Below, one piece after another: positions 17,529 through 26,894 of a stretch of 64,000 nt of DNA. The notes under the pieces are model-generated. The model searched no databases and was not told the origin of the DNA. It worked only from the letters and a program-made list of their open reading frames with translations. Source of the stretch: Lachnospiraceae bacterium (GTDB lineage: Bacteria; Bacillota; Clostridia; Lachnospirales; Lachnospiraceae). Each line of letters opens with the position of its first letter. Position 1 is the first letter of the stretch. The stretch covers positions 1-64,000 of the forward strand of contig QXWV01000002.1 in NCBI GenBank assembly GCA_009911195.1, read 5' to 3'. A program made the position numbers and the translations under genes.

Positions 17529-17983
17529 GATAACATGGCATCCGATACACGGAAATCAATTTTCATGGGCCAGACGCCCTGCCCGCTGCGCTGCCCATTG
17601 CGGTAATCTTTATTCCTCGTCATCACCACTATGACTTTCTTCCATCCTTCTTCCAGCGCCTTTGCAATAGGTATCGCGTCCGCCATCCCCCCGTCCAGCA
17701 TAGGAATGCCGTTTATTTTCGTTATCTTTGCAATAAATGGCAAAGAATTAGCTGCCTGGCATATGCTTAGAAAATTATCCACATTATCGAATTCATCATA
17801 ATAAACTGCTTCCCCGGTCAGGCAGTTCACCGTACTGGTAATAAACTTTTTCGTAGACTCCGTATCCAGAAAAGCATCCAAAACACCCGCAGAAAACATA
17901 CTGCGCATGGCTCCTCCCTCTAAAATCATTCCCGCCTCATCCATCTGCACTTCTCCTGATTCCGGCTTTGTTTTTTCTTCCAA
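17525..17983 (-). pseudogene. Patatin-like phospholipase, internally deleted
   Basis: A 152-codon frame with the N-terminal glycine-rich oxyanion region of patatins (MILEGGAMRSMFSAGVLDAF) running directly into the second half of the domain (STVNCLTGEAVYYDEF, SLPFIAKI, and MLDGGMADAIPIAKAL with the catalytic Asp of the DGG motif). The roughly 100-residue segment that should lie between them, including the GxSxG nucleophile, is absent. Beyond residue about 132 the sequence comes from a repeat unit (17541-17585) that replaces the normal C-terminus. With no serine nucleophile it cannot hydrolyse lipids, so it is almost certainly a decayed gene. Confidence 0.85.
17541..17585. repeat. Fragment of the palindromic repeat inside the patatin 3' end
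   Basis: CACGGAAATCAATTTTCATG here is identical to the outer end of the element at 32488-32771. It is followed by CAGACGCCCTGCCCGCTGCGC, which matches the inverse of the repeat's arm. The unit therefore looks like both arms brought together, and it supplies the last codons of the patatin remnant. Confidence 0.7.
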
Positions 17984-18056
17984 ATTATGCCGCCCTGAAA
18001 AATTCCTCGGATTCCAGCTTTACAACTGTCAAACCGTTTATAACTATACAGATTTA

Positions 18057-21000
18057 TCATAACATAATTTCTTTATGAAGTCTAAAGGAATAGATGATTT
18101 TTTGCTTCACTTTTTTACCAGTAAGCCGTGTTACTGCCCTGGCATAATATTCCAGTTGCTTTTCATACTTTTTCACCAGTTCTTCCCCAGTATCCACCCT
18201 ATCCGTCTTGTAATCCGCCACTACAATTTCCTCGTCCTCCTCGAAGTAAACGTCTATAATCCCCTGAATAAGCACCAGTTCATCGGCAGGGAATTTCTCA
18301 TTCAATTCCTCTGCCGGAAGCCCCAGTACAAAGGGCTGCTCCCGGTAAAGGCATCCCTTCTTTTCCGCCGCTGCCATACGCCTGGCCAAATCTGTGGAAA
18401 AGAACTTTTTAATTGCCGGAATCGATAAAGCCTGCCTGTGTTCCTCGCTCAGCATCCCTTCCTGGCATAGCCTCTCTATCTGTTCCTCTACCGGCACGGC
18501 ATCCATTCCAAAATCCATCTGTTCCATTACTTTATGGAAAGCAGTTCCCCTTCCTGCCCCTCCAATACTTTCTTCTTCCCTCATAAATTTAGGGATATAC
18601 GGAATGACCGTTTCCTCTTCATACAGGCGGAAAGAAAAATCCTGCCCTTCCTCCTGTCCTGTTTTTTTCAATTCCGACACCGTTGTTTTCGTGTATAAAT
18701 CCGTTAAATTGCTATGTTTATATATATGGGCAAACCTGTTTGACATATTCGTCATAAGTTCGCCGTCTGTATCGGTTAACCCATCGGAGCGCTCCAGCCT
18801 GCTCCTCGTTCCTTCCGCGGCTATCTGCTCTTTGATATCCGCTGCCAGGAATTCCTCATCCCCAAGGATTTTTATTTCTATCCGGGCATTCCGGCCATCC
18901 CATTCTTCCTTTGAAATGCCCTCCGTCTCTTCTCCCCCTTTACCCCATCCGCTTTTTGGACTTTCCAGCCCGCAGCTTTCCCAAAGGGGGGCGAATCCCT
19001 TATGTACACAAAGGGCTGGCAAAAGAAAATCAAGATAATTCCCTGCCCCCGCCAGTTCCCCATAGGCCAACGGCCCGTTCCCCCGTTCCGCTATAGGAAG
19101 CAGCAAGGCCAGCTTCTTTTCCGGTTTGTCAATGATGCCTGTCATAACCAGCTTTTCCCTGGCACGGGTCAATGCCACATAAAGGATGCGCAGTTCTTCC
19201 CCCAGATTATCCAGGCGCATCTTCTCCCCAATCATATTTTTTCTAAGCGTTTTCCCCTGCAGCCTATGCTCCACATCCACGTAGTCCACGCCGATACCCA
19301 TATCCACATCCGCAATCATTTTCCCATTCATATCCTGCATATTGAATTTTTTGGCCAGACCGCATACGAAACAAATGGGAAATTCCAGCCCTTTGCTCTT
19401 ATGAATGCTCATAATCCGCACCACATCCGCATTCTCATCCAGGATATTGGCTTCCCCATAATCCACATCATACTTTTCCAACTGTTCCATATAACGCACA
19501 AAGTGGAATAGCCCATAATAGCTAGTCTTCTGGAAAGCCGATGCCTTTTCCAAAAGCATCTGCACATTCGCCTGCCGCTGCCCCCCTCCCGGCAGCGCAG
19601 CTACATAGTTCCCATATCCGGTTCCGGTAATAATATCCTGAAGCAAATCATGAATCGGCAGATACACTGTTTTATCCCGATATTCATCCAAAAAGCGGAG
19701 AAATGAAGTTATCTTTTCTCTTATTCCTTGTTCCGCTTCCTGTAAATTTTTCTTTTCCGCTTCTTCTTTTTCTTCCTCCGCCACTTCCCCCTTTTCCTCT
19801 TTTACAACCTCCTTCAGGCAAAAATACAGGCTCTTCTTCCTATCCTCCACCATCCCCCTGATATGCGCTGCCTCCTCATCGGTAAAACCGCCAAAAAAGG
19901 ATTGCAGTACGCCGAAAAGGGGGATATCCTGATTAGGGTTATCCAATACCTGCAATAATTGCAGAAGCACGCGTATTTCCTTCGCTGCAAAATATCCTGT
20001 CCTTGACAGGACATGGGATGGAATCCCTTCTTCTTTCAAAACACTCTTAAAATCTTCATCCCAGCCCGCATTGGTCCGCAGCAAAATTACGATATCTTTA
20101 TAAGATGCTTTTCGCAGTTCCCCACTTTCTTTATCTGTCACCAGGAAATGCCCTGCTAACTCTTTAATACGCTGTGCAACCGCATAAGCCTCCCTCTGTC
20201 TGTCCGACAAGCTCCTTCTTTCCTGCTGCCCTGCTGCCTCTTCTGGTCCGGATGGCGTTTCTGCCTCGGCCTTTGCTTCCCCGGATGCTATTTCTGCCTT
20301 GGCCCTTGCTTCTCCTCCGGATGCCATTCCTGCCTCGGCCTTTGTTCCATTCCCGACTCCGCCCTCTTCCCCGCCTTTCTCTTCCGCTTCCTTACGAATC
20401 AGCAGCAGTTCCATACAATTAGGCGATTTCCCATTTATTTCCTCTTGTACAGGATATGATGCCCCTGGATACAGCGCCGCCTCTTCGTCATATTCCACGC
20501 CGCCCAGGCATTTCCCCATAATGCGGGAAAAAATAAAATTCACGCTATCCAGTACTTCCTGCCTGCTGCGGAAATTTTTATGTAAATCTATCCGCCTTTT
20601 CTCCTCTCCTCCTTTACCATATTCTTCATATTTTTCCATAAAAATTTCCGGCCTGGCCAGGCGGAATTTATAGATGCTCTGCTTCACATCCCCCACCATA
20701 AAACGGTTAAATTTCCCATTTTCCTCCCCGGAAATGCTTTCCAGAATCATCTCCTGCACTAAATTGCTGTCCTGATATTCATCAATTAAAATTTCCTCAA
20801 AATAGTCCCGGTAATCCAATGCCGTAGGGCTTGGTGCATACGATTTTGTACTCTCTTCTGCCTTCCTCACCAGTATGGACAAAGCCAAATGTTCCATATC
20901 CGAAAAATCAATAATATTGCCATCCCTCTTCTTCCTGTCCAAGGCTTCCTTAAATGCCAGCGTTAAATCAATCAGGGTACATACTGCCCCGCTGCTCCCT

Positions 21001-21986
21001 TTTATATATTCCAATGTGGTTTCAGGGGGGGCGGGGAAAAATTTCCCACATATATTTTTTATAGTTCCTTTGATTCCTTTGCGGATTTCCTGCACCATTT
21101 CCCGCTTCTGTACAGAAACGGAACTGTCCTTTTTCGATGGCAGCCTGCCAAAAGACATCCCCTGAAAAAGGGCATAGCCTTCCCCATAGCTTTTCACCCT
21201 GGTAAGCTTCTGGATGAATTCCGCCTCCTTATCCAATATTCCCCCATACATATAAGGCCCATCCGGCTGTTGGCATATTCTAATGCAGTCCTTTATCCTC
21301 AACAGGCAGTCTTCGGCCATCCGCCCCGCCTGCTCCAGCCCGAACCGGACAAACTCCGCCTGTTCCAGTTCTTCTGTATCCCTGATTCCGTAATCCCTCT
21401 TCCTTTCTTCCAGCCATTCTTCCGGCCAGGGATTGCTTTCCGCGAACTGGTAAAGTTTCAAAATATGTCCCTCAATGGCATCATCCCTATTTCCTGTGCT
21501 AAAATATTCCACACAATGCAAAAAAGCCTCATCCCGTCCGGCAAATCTTTCTTCCAGCAGTTCTTTCATCACATCATGCTTTAACAGCCTCAGTTCCCCC
21601 TCATCCGCCACCCGGAAGCCCGGGTCCAGCCCGATATCGTTAAAATTATTCCGAATCACAAACATGCAAAAGCTGTCAATCGTGGTAATCTGGGCATTAT
21701 GCACCAAGGTGGCCTGCTTTTGCAGATGCTCGTTATCCGGCTCTGCTTCCAGCCTTTTCCCAATCGCCTCCCCGATTCTTTCCCTCATTTCCGCTGCTGC
21801 CGCATTGGTGAAGGTCACTACAAGCAGCCGGTCAATGTCCACCGGCTTTGCTTCATCGCTTATTATTTTTACAATACGCTCCGTAAGGACCGCTGTTTTC
21901 CCCGAACCGGCCGCCGCCGACACCAGAAGGTTACATCCTCTGGTATCAATTACCTGCTGTTGTTGTGGCGTATACTTCACTCCCAT
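18057..21986 (-). CDS. addA: ATP-dependent helicase/nuclease subunit A
   Basis: Subunit of the AddAB double-strand-break repair enzyme, 1309 residues. It has UvrD-type helicase motifs in order: Walker A VSAAAGSGKTAVLTERI, DFSDMEHLA, the DEYQDSN Walker B, VGDVKQSIYKFR, and MSIHKSKGLEFPICF, LYVALTRAREKL. A C-terminal RecB-family nuclease domain (IQGIIDVYF...VVADYKTD) follows. The start at 21986 is used because TGAGGATTTAT precedes it. An upstream ATG (22010) is weaker. It lies 70 bp after addB. Odd: residues about 530-595 contain a low-complexity Glu/Ala/Gly insert encoded by three copies of a roughly 33-36-bp repeat (about 20245-20350). Confidence 0.96.
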   Translation of the reverse strand: MGVKYTPQQQQVIDTRGCNLLVSAAAGSGKTAVLTERIVKIISDEAKPVDIDRLLVVTFTNAAAAEMRERIGEAIGKRLEAEPDNEHLQKQATLVHNAQITTIDSFCMFVIRNNFNDIGLDPGFRVADEGELRLLKHDVMKELLEERFAGRDEAFLHCVEYFSTGNRDDAIEGHILKLYQFAESNPWPEEWLEERKRDYGIRDTEELEQAEFVRFGLEQAGRMAEDCLLRIKDCIRICQQPDGPYMYGGILDKEAEFIQKLTRVKSYGEGYALFQGMSFGRLPSKKDSSVSVQKREMVQEIRKGIKGTIKNICGKFFPAPPETTLEYIKGSSGAVCTLIDLTLAFKEALDRKKRDGNIIDFSDMEHLALSILVRKAEESTKSYAPSPTALDYRDYFEEILIDEYQDSNLVQEMILESISGEENGKFNRFMVGDVKQSIYKFRLARPEIFMEKYEEYGKGGEEKRRIDLHKNFRSRQEVLDSVNFIFSRIMGKCLGGVEYDEEAALYPGASYPVQEEINGKSPNCMELLLIRKEAEEKGGEEGGVGNGTKAEAGMASGGEARAKAEIASGEAKAEAETPSGPEEAAGQQERRSLSDRQREAYAVAQRIKELAGHFLVTDKESGELRKASYKDIVILLRTNAGWDEDFKSVLKEEGIPSHVLSRTGYFAAKEIRVLLQLLQVLDNPNQDIPLFGVLQSFFGGFTDEEAAHIRGMVEDRKKSLYFCLKEVVKEEKGEVAEEEKEEAEKKNLQEAEQGIREKITSFLRFLDEYRDKTVYLPIHDLLQDIITGTGYGNYVAALPGGGQRQANVQMLLEKASAFQKTSYYGLFHFVRYMEQLEKYDVDYGEANILDENADVVRIMSIHKSKGLEFPICFVCGLAKKFNMQDMNGKMIADVDMGIGVDYVDVEHRLQGKTLRKNMIGEKMRLDNLGEELRILYVALTRAREKLVMTGIIDKPEKKLALLLPIAERGNGPLAYGELAGAGNYLDFLLPALCVHKGFAPLWESCGLESPKSGWGKGGEETEGISKEEWDGRNARIEIKILGDEEFLAADIKEQIAAEGTRSRLERSDGLTDTDGELMTNMSNRFAHIYKHSNLTDLYTKTTVSELKKTGQEEGQDFSFRLYEEETVIPYIPKFMREEESIGGAGRGTAFHKVMEQMDFGMDAVPVEEQIERLCQEGMLSEEHRQALSIPAIKKFFSTDLARRMAAAEKKGCLYREQPFVLGLPAEELNEKFPADELVLIQGIIDVYFEEDEEIVVADYKTDRVDTGEELVKKYEKQLEYYARAVTRLTGKKVKQKIIYSFRLHKEIML

Positions 21987-22056
21987 ATAAATCCTCATTT
22001 CTCCGCCCATATTCTATTCGCTTTACGTATTTCCAGGCGGCGCGTCCTTCCAGCGC

Positions 22057-25000
22057 CTATTGGGCAGAAGGTTTGTTCGATGATATCAACTGCATAGCCT
22101 CATCCTCTTTCAGCCCGTCCAGTTCCCGATACCTGTACCCCGGAATCCTTCCATCGAATCCGCATACCGCCTGGAAGCCGCAATAGTCACAGGCCGTATC
22201 ACCGCCTTGCCTGTATGGGTTCACATCTATCCTCCCCTCCAGTATTTCAGAGCCGATTTCCTTTATTTTCAGGTTCACATACCGGGAGATTTCCTCCATT
22301 TCCTCCTGGCTTACCACGCTGGACCTGGAGCTTAATGAACCGTCCTTTTTCCTCTCTAACGGCAAAATATCCGATTCCTCCACAAATTCCCTGTCCAGGT
22401 AGCCAATGATGGAATCGTCATCATTTACAATCCCTGTCATCCGCAATTCCTTTTTAAGCTGCGCATCCAATTCCTCCGGGCTTATCCCACCATCGAATTT
22501 CACCACCGGGTCCGTCACATGATAGTACAGCAATGCCGCTGGAATTACATTTTTTCCCGGGTTTTTCCGCCGCTCTATCTCCACCGCTGCATTCATATAT
22601 ACCACCAACTGCAACTGCAGCCCATAATATAACGCCGCTAGCTGGAATTTCTTATTCCCCGACTTATAATCAATGATTTTCACATATACGTTCCCGTCTT
22701 TTTCATAGGTATCGATACGGTCGATTCTTCCCCGCAGCTTCACCTTCTCTTCCTTTGACAGGGCGATATTCACCGACTCCAGGTCCTCCGCCATGGTAAA
22801 AGAAACCTCCACATTTTCGGGAACAAAGCTTCCCTTTTTCAACTGATACTGCAATGTATAGACTGCCCTCCTCAAGATTCGCTTCATCCTTTCGATGGCA
22901 TATTCATTCCTCGCACTGCTGTAAAGGACCGTTTCCCCATAGGACGCCGCATATTCCTCTACGGTTTCATCCAGTATTTGCTCCGCGGTTTCCTCTTCAA
23001 AGTCAAACCAGCTATATCCCCTCTCCTGCAGCTTTCCGGAGAAATTTTCCAGCACCCCGTGGAATACATTCCCCATATCCACCGCCTCAAATCCATATTC
23101 CTCCCTCTCCTTAAGGGAAAGGCCGTATTGGAGGAAATGGGCATAGGCACAGGAAGCATATTTTTCCAGCCGGCTAACGCTGCTTAGCAACTGCTGCCCA
23201 TACAGCAACCGGGCGATTTCTTTTCCCAGAGGCCGCCCTTTGTACCGGATAAATGCCCCATCCACCAAACATTCTATTTCCTCCCTATATTCTTCATCCC
23301 CATGATAAAGATGGTAAAGGGTAAAAAAGCGCCTCTCTTCCTCTCCGTTTAGCATTCCTGCCGCATATTCCCGCAGCATTCCGGTAAAATAGTCGAGCCC
23401 CGCCCTCTTTGATTCCATCTGCTCCGCAAACTCCCTCTGCTCCGGACGCTCTACCGACAATCCCGGAAACAGCTTCTTTATCGTATCAATGAGATAAGCC
23501 GGGCGGACGCTCTTTCCCTCGTTATTAACCTTGCTGTAAGAAAGATATAGCTGCTCCGAAGGCTTAGTCATATTCATATACAGATAAAGCCGCTGGATAT
23601 ACATCTGCTGCCTGGGCGATGGCGCCAGCTCATGGGTGGATTCTTTCAGGAACTCTCTGTCAATATCGGAAATAATCCCTCCTCCCCCTGCGTTTTTCGG
23701 TATATTCCCGTCATTTATGCCCACAAAAAATAAAACCTTGATTTCTTTCAGCCTGGTCCTTTCGATATCCCCTGTCACCACCCGGTCCACATTTTGGGGA
23801 ATCGTTCCTACCTGAATCTCCCCGAAGCCCGCATCCAAAATATCGGCGAACTCCTTCCTTCCCATTTTTTCCCCGGACAGCAGGCTTTCCATCTGGTCTA
23901 AAAGGTCCATCACGAGACGGTAAATCTGCCCATATTCCCTCGCCCTGGGCATATCCCCTTGCCGTTCAAACATCCTTTCATAAACAGCCAGCTTTTCCTG
24001 CACCTGATTCTGGGTAATAAAATAATACAGCGCCCTTATTTTCTTCCCGGCGGTTTCCATCCCTTTCCCCATCAAGGGCGACAACTGCTCCATCATCTTC
24101 TGCCGCAGCTCATTGAGGGCCGCCAGTTCTTCCTCTTCCATCCCTCCCGGCAAGGCGGTAAAAAGGGAAGACCATTTTTTCTTTCCACTAATGCCGCAGG
24201 CTATTACATAATTTTCCAGCTTATCCGTATACTCCCTGTCAAACCCTGTCAGCCCGCTGCGCAAATAATGGAATACCGATTCATAGGTAAAATTATCCGT
24301 CACCAGCTTCCACGCACTTCGTATATACTCAATAAAAGGATTTAAAAGAATCCCCTTCGTATAGTCCATATAAACCGGGATGCCGAATTTCTCCGCCTCC
24401 GCCTCCACATGGGAGGCATAGGTTTCCAGATTCCCTGCCACAATGGCAAAATCCCGATAGCAATAATCCCCCTTACGAACCAATTCCCGTATCTTAATGC
24501 AAATCTGCCGCACCTCTTCCCTTGGGGAAGAAGCCTCCAGCAAATGCAGCGCCCCGCTTTCCCCACGGTAAGGATTTGCCGGATAACGGAACAAATATTT
24601 CTCCAGATGCTGCATTTCCCTGTTTCCGGTAAACCTGGGCAGTTCCCCTGGCCTGATAAAAATATCTTTTCCCCGTGGAACATTTTCCTCTTTTGCCAGC
24701 CTTATCAAATCCGCTGCTGTCTTTTTGCTTAAGTGGAAAAGCTGCTGCTCCCCGTCTGGAACATATGGGTTTTTCTCCCCGCCATCCATTACCGCCGTTA
24801 CAATTACCTCTTTTGCCAGGCACATAATCCGCTGAATCAACCGGTTCTGAATGGGCGTAAACCCGGTAAAGCCATCGAACGCCACCACGCTGTTGCGCAC
24901 CAGCCCGGACCGGGGAAGCACCCGGCAAAGCATGTCCAGGGTTTCTTCCGTAGTGATATATTTTTCCTGGATAAATTGGAGGAAGCTCCTATAAAGCACC

Positions 25001-25479
25001 CCCAAATCCTTCAGCTTATAATATAGCGCCCCTCTCTTTTGGGCAAATTCCGTCAGTTCCTCCAGCTCCTTGATACCAATACCATATTGCATAAACTCGG
25101 AAAGAGCCGATTTTACTTCATGGATATACCCGATTTTGTTCAAATTGCTGCCGATTACCGGCATTTCCCCGCTGATGTTTTCCGCCACTTTGCGAAGTAC
25201 CAGGCTCTTTCCCGTGTCATCCAATATAGTGCGCCCGTCTCCGCCCACTTCCTCCAATATCCGATGGGAAAGCCTGCCGAAACTAAGCACATCGATATTC
25301 ATAATCCCTTTCTTGGGATGGGCTTTTACAAGGTCCAGCTGGGTCTGCATCGTGAACTGGTCCGGCACGATTACCAAAAAATTCGTTTTCGGCTCTTCCA
25401 TAGAGCGCCTAACGATTTCATTATGCAATTCCGTACTCTTCCCAGCCCCCGAAGCCCCAAAATAAAATCTAAGTCCCAT
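22057..25479 (-). CDS. addB: ATP-dependent helicase/nuclease subunit B
   Basis: Partner of AddA, 1140 residues. An N-terminal nucleotide site (YFGASGAGKSTELHNEI) is followed by a degenerate helicase region (FDGFTGFTPIQNRLIQ, VGINDGNIP) and a C-terminal nuclease domain (RGRIDRIDTYEKDG...IIDYKSGNKKF). The four cysteines of the family's iron-sulfur clasp are visible: one in YASCAYAHF and three in CDYCGFQAVC near the end. The ATG at 25479 is preferred to the one at 25485 because AAAGG lies eight bases before it. It is the first gene of an addB-addA operon. Confidence 0.96.
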   Translation of the reverse strand: MGLRFYFGASGAGKSTELHNEIVRRSMEEPKTNFLVIVPDQFTMQTQLDLVKAHPKKGIMNIDVLSFGRLSHRILEEVGGDGRTILDDTGKSLVLRKVAENISGEMPVIGSNLNKIGYIHEVKSALSEFMQYGIGIKELEELTEFAQKRGALYYKLKDLGVLYRSFLQFIQEKYITTEETLDMLCRVLPRSGLVRNSVVAFDGFTGFTPIQNRLIQRIMCLAKEVIVTAVMDGGEKNPYVPDGEQQLFHLSKKTAADLIRLAKEENVPRGKDIFIRPGELPRFTGNREMQHLEKYLFRYPANPYRGESGALHLLEASSPREEVRQICIKIRELVRKGDYCYRDFAIVAGNLETYASHVEAEAEKFGIPVYMDYTKGILLNPFIEYIRSAWKLVTDNFTYESVFHYLRSGLTGFDREYTDKLENYVIACGISGKKKWSSLFTALPGGMEEEELAALNELRQKMMEQLSPLMGKGMETAGKKIRALYYFITQNQVQEKLAVYERMFERQGDMPRAREYGQIYRLVMDLLDQMESLLSGEKMGRKEFADILDAGFGEIQVGTIPQNVDRVVTGDIERTRLKEIKVLFFVGINDGNIPKNAGGGGIISDIDREFLKESTHELAPSPRQQMYIQRLYLYMNMTKPSEQLYLSYSKVNNEGKSVRPAYLIDTIKKLFPGLSVERPEQREFAEQMESKRAGLDYFTGMLREYAAGMLNGEEERRFFTLYHLYHGDEEYREEIECLVDGAFIRYKGRPLGKEIARLLYGQQLLSSVSRLEKYASCAYAHFLQYGLSLKEREEYGFEAVDMGNVFHGVLENFSGKLQERGYSWFDFEEETAEQILDETVEEYAASYGETVLYSSARNEYAIERMKRILRRAVYTLQYQLKKGSFVPENVEVSFTMAEDLESVNIALSKEEKVKLRGRIDRIDTYEKDGNVYVKIIDYKSGNKKFQLAALYYGLQLQLVVYMNAAVEIERRKNPGKNVIPAALLYYHVTDPVVKFDGGISPEELDAQLKKELRMTGIVNDDDSIIGYLDREFVEESDILPLERKKDGSLSSRSSVVSQEEMEEISRYVNLKIKEIGSEILEGRIDVNPYRQGGDTACDYCGFQAVCGFDGRIPGYRYRELDGLKEDEAMQLISSNKPSAQ

Positions 25480-25509
25480 AACCATGCCTTTCTTTCATTC
25501 CTCTATTCA

Positions 25510-25732
25510 GGTGTCAAAAGTCCTGGCTGCGGAGTGCGCCTTGCATATTGCACAAAAACAGTTCGTGCAACTGACTTTTGTGCGATGGCAGTGAGACTCA
25601 TAAATCGTGGAAGCCTCTGCTGAACACGATTTACGTTTTCAGAGGCTCAACGGAATGCTCCGCACAATGGAAGGCGCACAACTTTTTTGTGCAAATTGCC
25701 AAGCGCACTCCGCAGCCAGGGCTTTTGACACC
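25510..25732. repeat. 223-bp imperfect palindrome
   Basis: GGTGTCAAAAGTCCTGGCTG (25510 onward, continuing CGGAGTGCGC) is inverted with one mismatch plus a small indel at 25701-25732. Inside, further complementary pieces occur, such as TTGCACAAAAA against TTTTTTGTGCAA, and GAAGCCTCTG against CAGAGGCT. The whole can fold into one long, branched stem. It fills the gap between the addB promoter side and the NagD-like gene's 3' end. The 27 bases at 25715-25741 recur exactly at 34945-34971. No transposase or tandem site is present. Confidence 0.85.
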
Positions 25733-25747
25733 CGAATCCTAATCCCT

Positions 25748-26644
25748 CTATCCAAGGAAAGGAATCATTTCTTTTACCGATGCAAACACCAAATCCGGCC
25801 GTACCTCCGATTCTTCCAAATCCTTCAGGGAGGCTTCCCCGCTTAACACCAGCACCCCCTTTAGCCCGTTGTTTTTCCCGGCCGCAATATCCGTATAGAG
25901 CCTGTCCCCTACCATAACAATCTTCTCCTTCGCCGCGCCAGTCCTTTCCACCAGGTAATCTATAATATCTCCATTGGGCTTGCCGATAACCCTGTCCGGA
26001 TATCTGCCCGCCGAGGCATGGATAAAAGCGTGGATTGCCCCTGCATCCGGGATAAACCCCTCCTCTGTGGGGCAGTTATAATCGGGATGGGTAGCAATAT
26101 ATGGCAAGCCTCCCCGCACAAAATCGCACACTTTGCACATTTTCCCATAATCCAGTGTGGTGTCAAAGGCCGTCACTACCACTTCCGGCCTTTCTTCTTC
26201 CAGATAAATCCCCTCCCCTGCAAACTCCTGCTTCAGCAAATCATTCCCCAATAGGAATACCCTCTTTCCAGGATAATGCTTTTTCAGATAAGCGATAGCT
26301 GCCTGCCCTGAGGTAATAATTTTATCCACCCCGGCTTCCAGCCCCATCCGCCCCAGTTTCTCCACATACACCTCCGGGCTTTTGGAAGAATTATTAGTAA
26401 CAAATACATATCTTTTCCCCAGCCGTTCTATCGCCTCCAGGAAATCCTTAGCCCCGTCTATCCACCGCTCTCCCAGATACACCGTTCCATCCATATCCAG
26501 GGCAAAGCATTCTATCCCCCTCAATAAGCCTCCCTTATCCTCATTCACTTTCACCGGCTTTTGCCTCCCTTGCAGCAGCCCTCCAAGCAGCTTTCCCCCG
26601 CCGCCTGTCTCTCCACATCCATCTACATGAATTAATTTATGCAT
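25748..26644 (-). CDS. HAD-IIA (NagD-like) phosphatase
   Basis: Sugar- or nucleotide-phosphatase of the HAD IIA group. It has motif I CFALDMDGTVYLG, motif II FVTNNSSKSPEVY, a C2-type cap, and motifs III/IV KPNGDIIDYLVERTG and VMVGDRLYTDIAAG. If read from the ATG at 26644 it has 298 residues with an N-terminal extension of about 48 residues that is not typical. A TTG at 26524, four bases after AAGGGAGG, would give 258 residues beginning LRGIECFALDMDGT, as in relatives, and may be the true start. The substrate is unknown. Upstream sequence is the hairpin repeat at 26667. Confidence 0.9.
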   Translation of the reverse strand: MHKLIHVDGCGETGGGGKLLGGLLQGRQKPVKVNEDKGGLLRGIECFALDMDGTVYLGERWIDGAKDFLEAIERLGKRYVFVTNNSSKSPEVYVEKLGRMGLEAGVDKIITSGQAAIAYLKKHYPGKRVFLLGNDLLKQEFAGEGIYLEEERPEVVVTAFDTTLDYGKMCKVCDFVRGGLPYIATHPDYNCPTEEGFIPDAGAIHAFIHASAGRYPDRVIGKPNGDIIDYLVERTGAAKEKIVMVGDRLYTDIAAGKNNGLKGVLVLSGEASLKDLEESEVRPDLVFASVKEMIPFLG

Positions 26645-26666
26645 CCTATCCCCCACTCTTACCGTT

Positions 26667-26845
26667 AAGGTAAAAAAGTGTCTTCGACACTTCATGAAGA
26701 ACCTCCGGTTCTTCGTCAATTTATGTCCGTCTAGCGACGGAATTTCCTATAAGGTAAAAAAGTGTCTTCGACACTTCATGAAGAACCTCCGGTTCTTCGT
26801 CAATTTATGTCCGTCTGGCGACGGAATTTCCTATAAGGTAAAAAA
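26667..26845. repeat. 84-bp tandem repeat, each unit with three hairpins
   Basis: Two direct copies (26667-26750, 26751-26834) differ at one base, and the start of a third (AAGGTAAAAAA, 26835-26845) follows. Each copy has three perfect short hairpins in a row: AAGTGTC-TTC-GACACTT, GAAGAACC-TCC-GGTTCTTC and TCCGTC-TAGC(or TGGC)-GACGGA. There are no spacers. It lies between the MCP gene's 3' end and the NagD-like gene's 5' end, both minus strand. A related hairpin (AAAAGTATCTTCGGCACTTC) follows the gene at 34453. Confidence 0.92.
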
Positions 26846-26894
26846 CGGACAACGAAACCCGCTGCCCGTCTATACTATATCTAAACTTAATCTC

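Noticed and set aside
26667-26845. Possible CRISPR array
   Set aside because: The repeats are directly adjacent with no spacers, and units are 84 bp long with internal hairpins. No cas genes are present.
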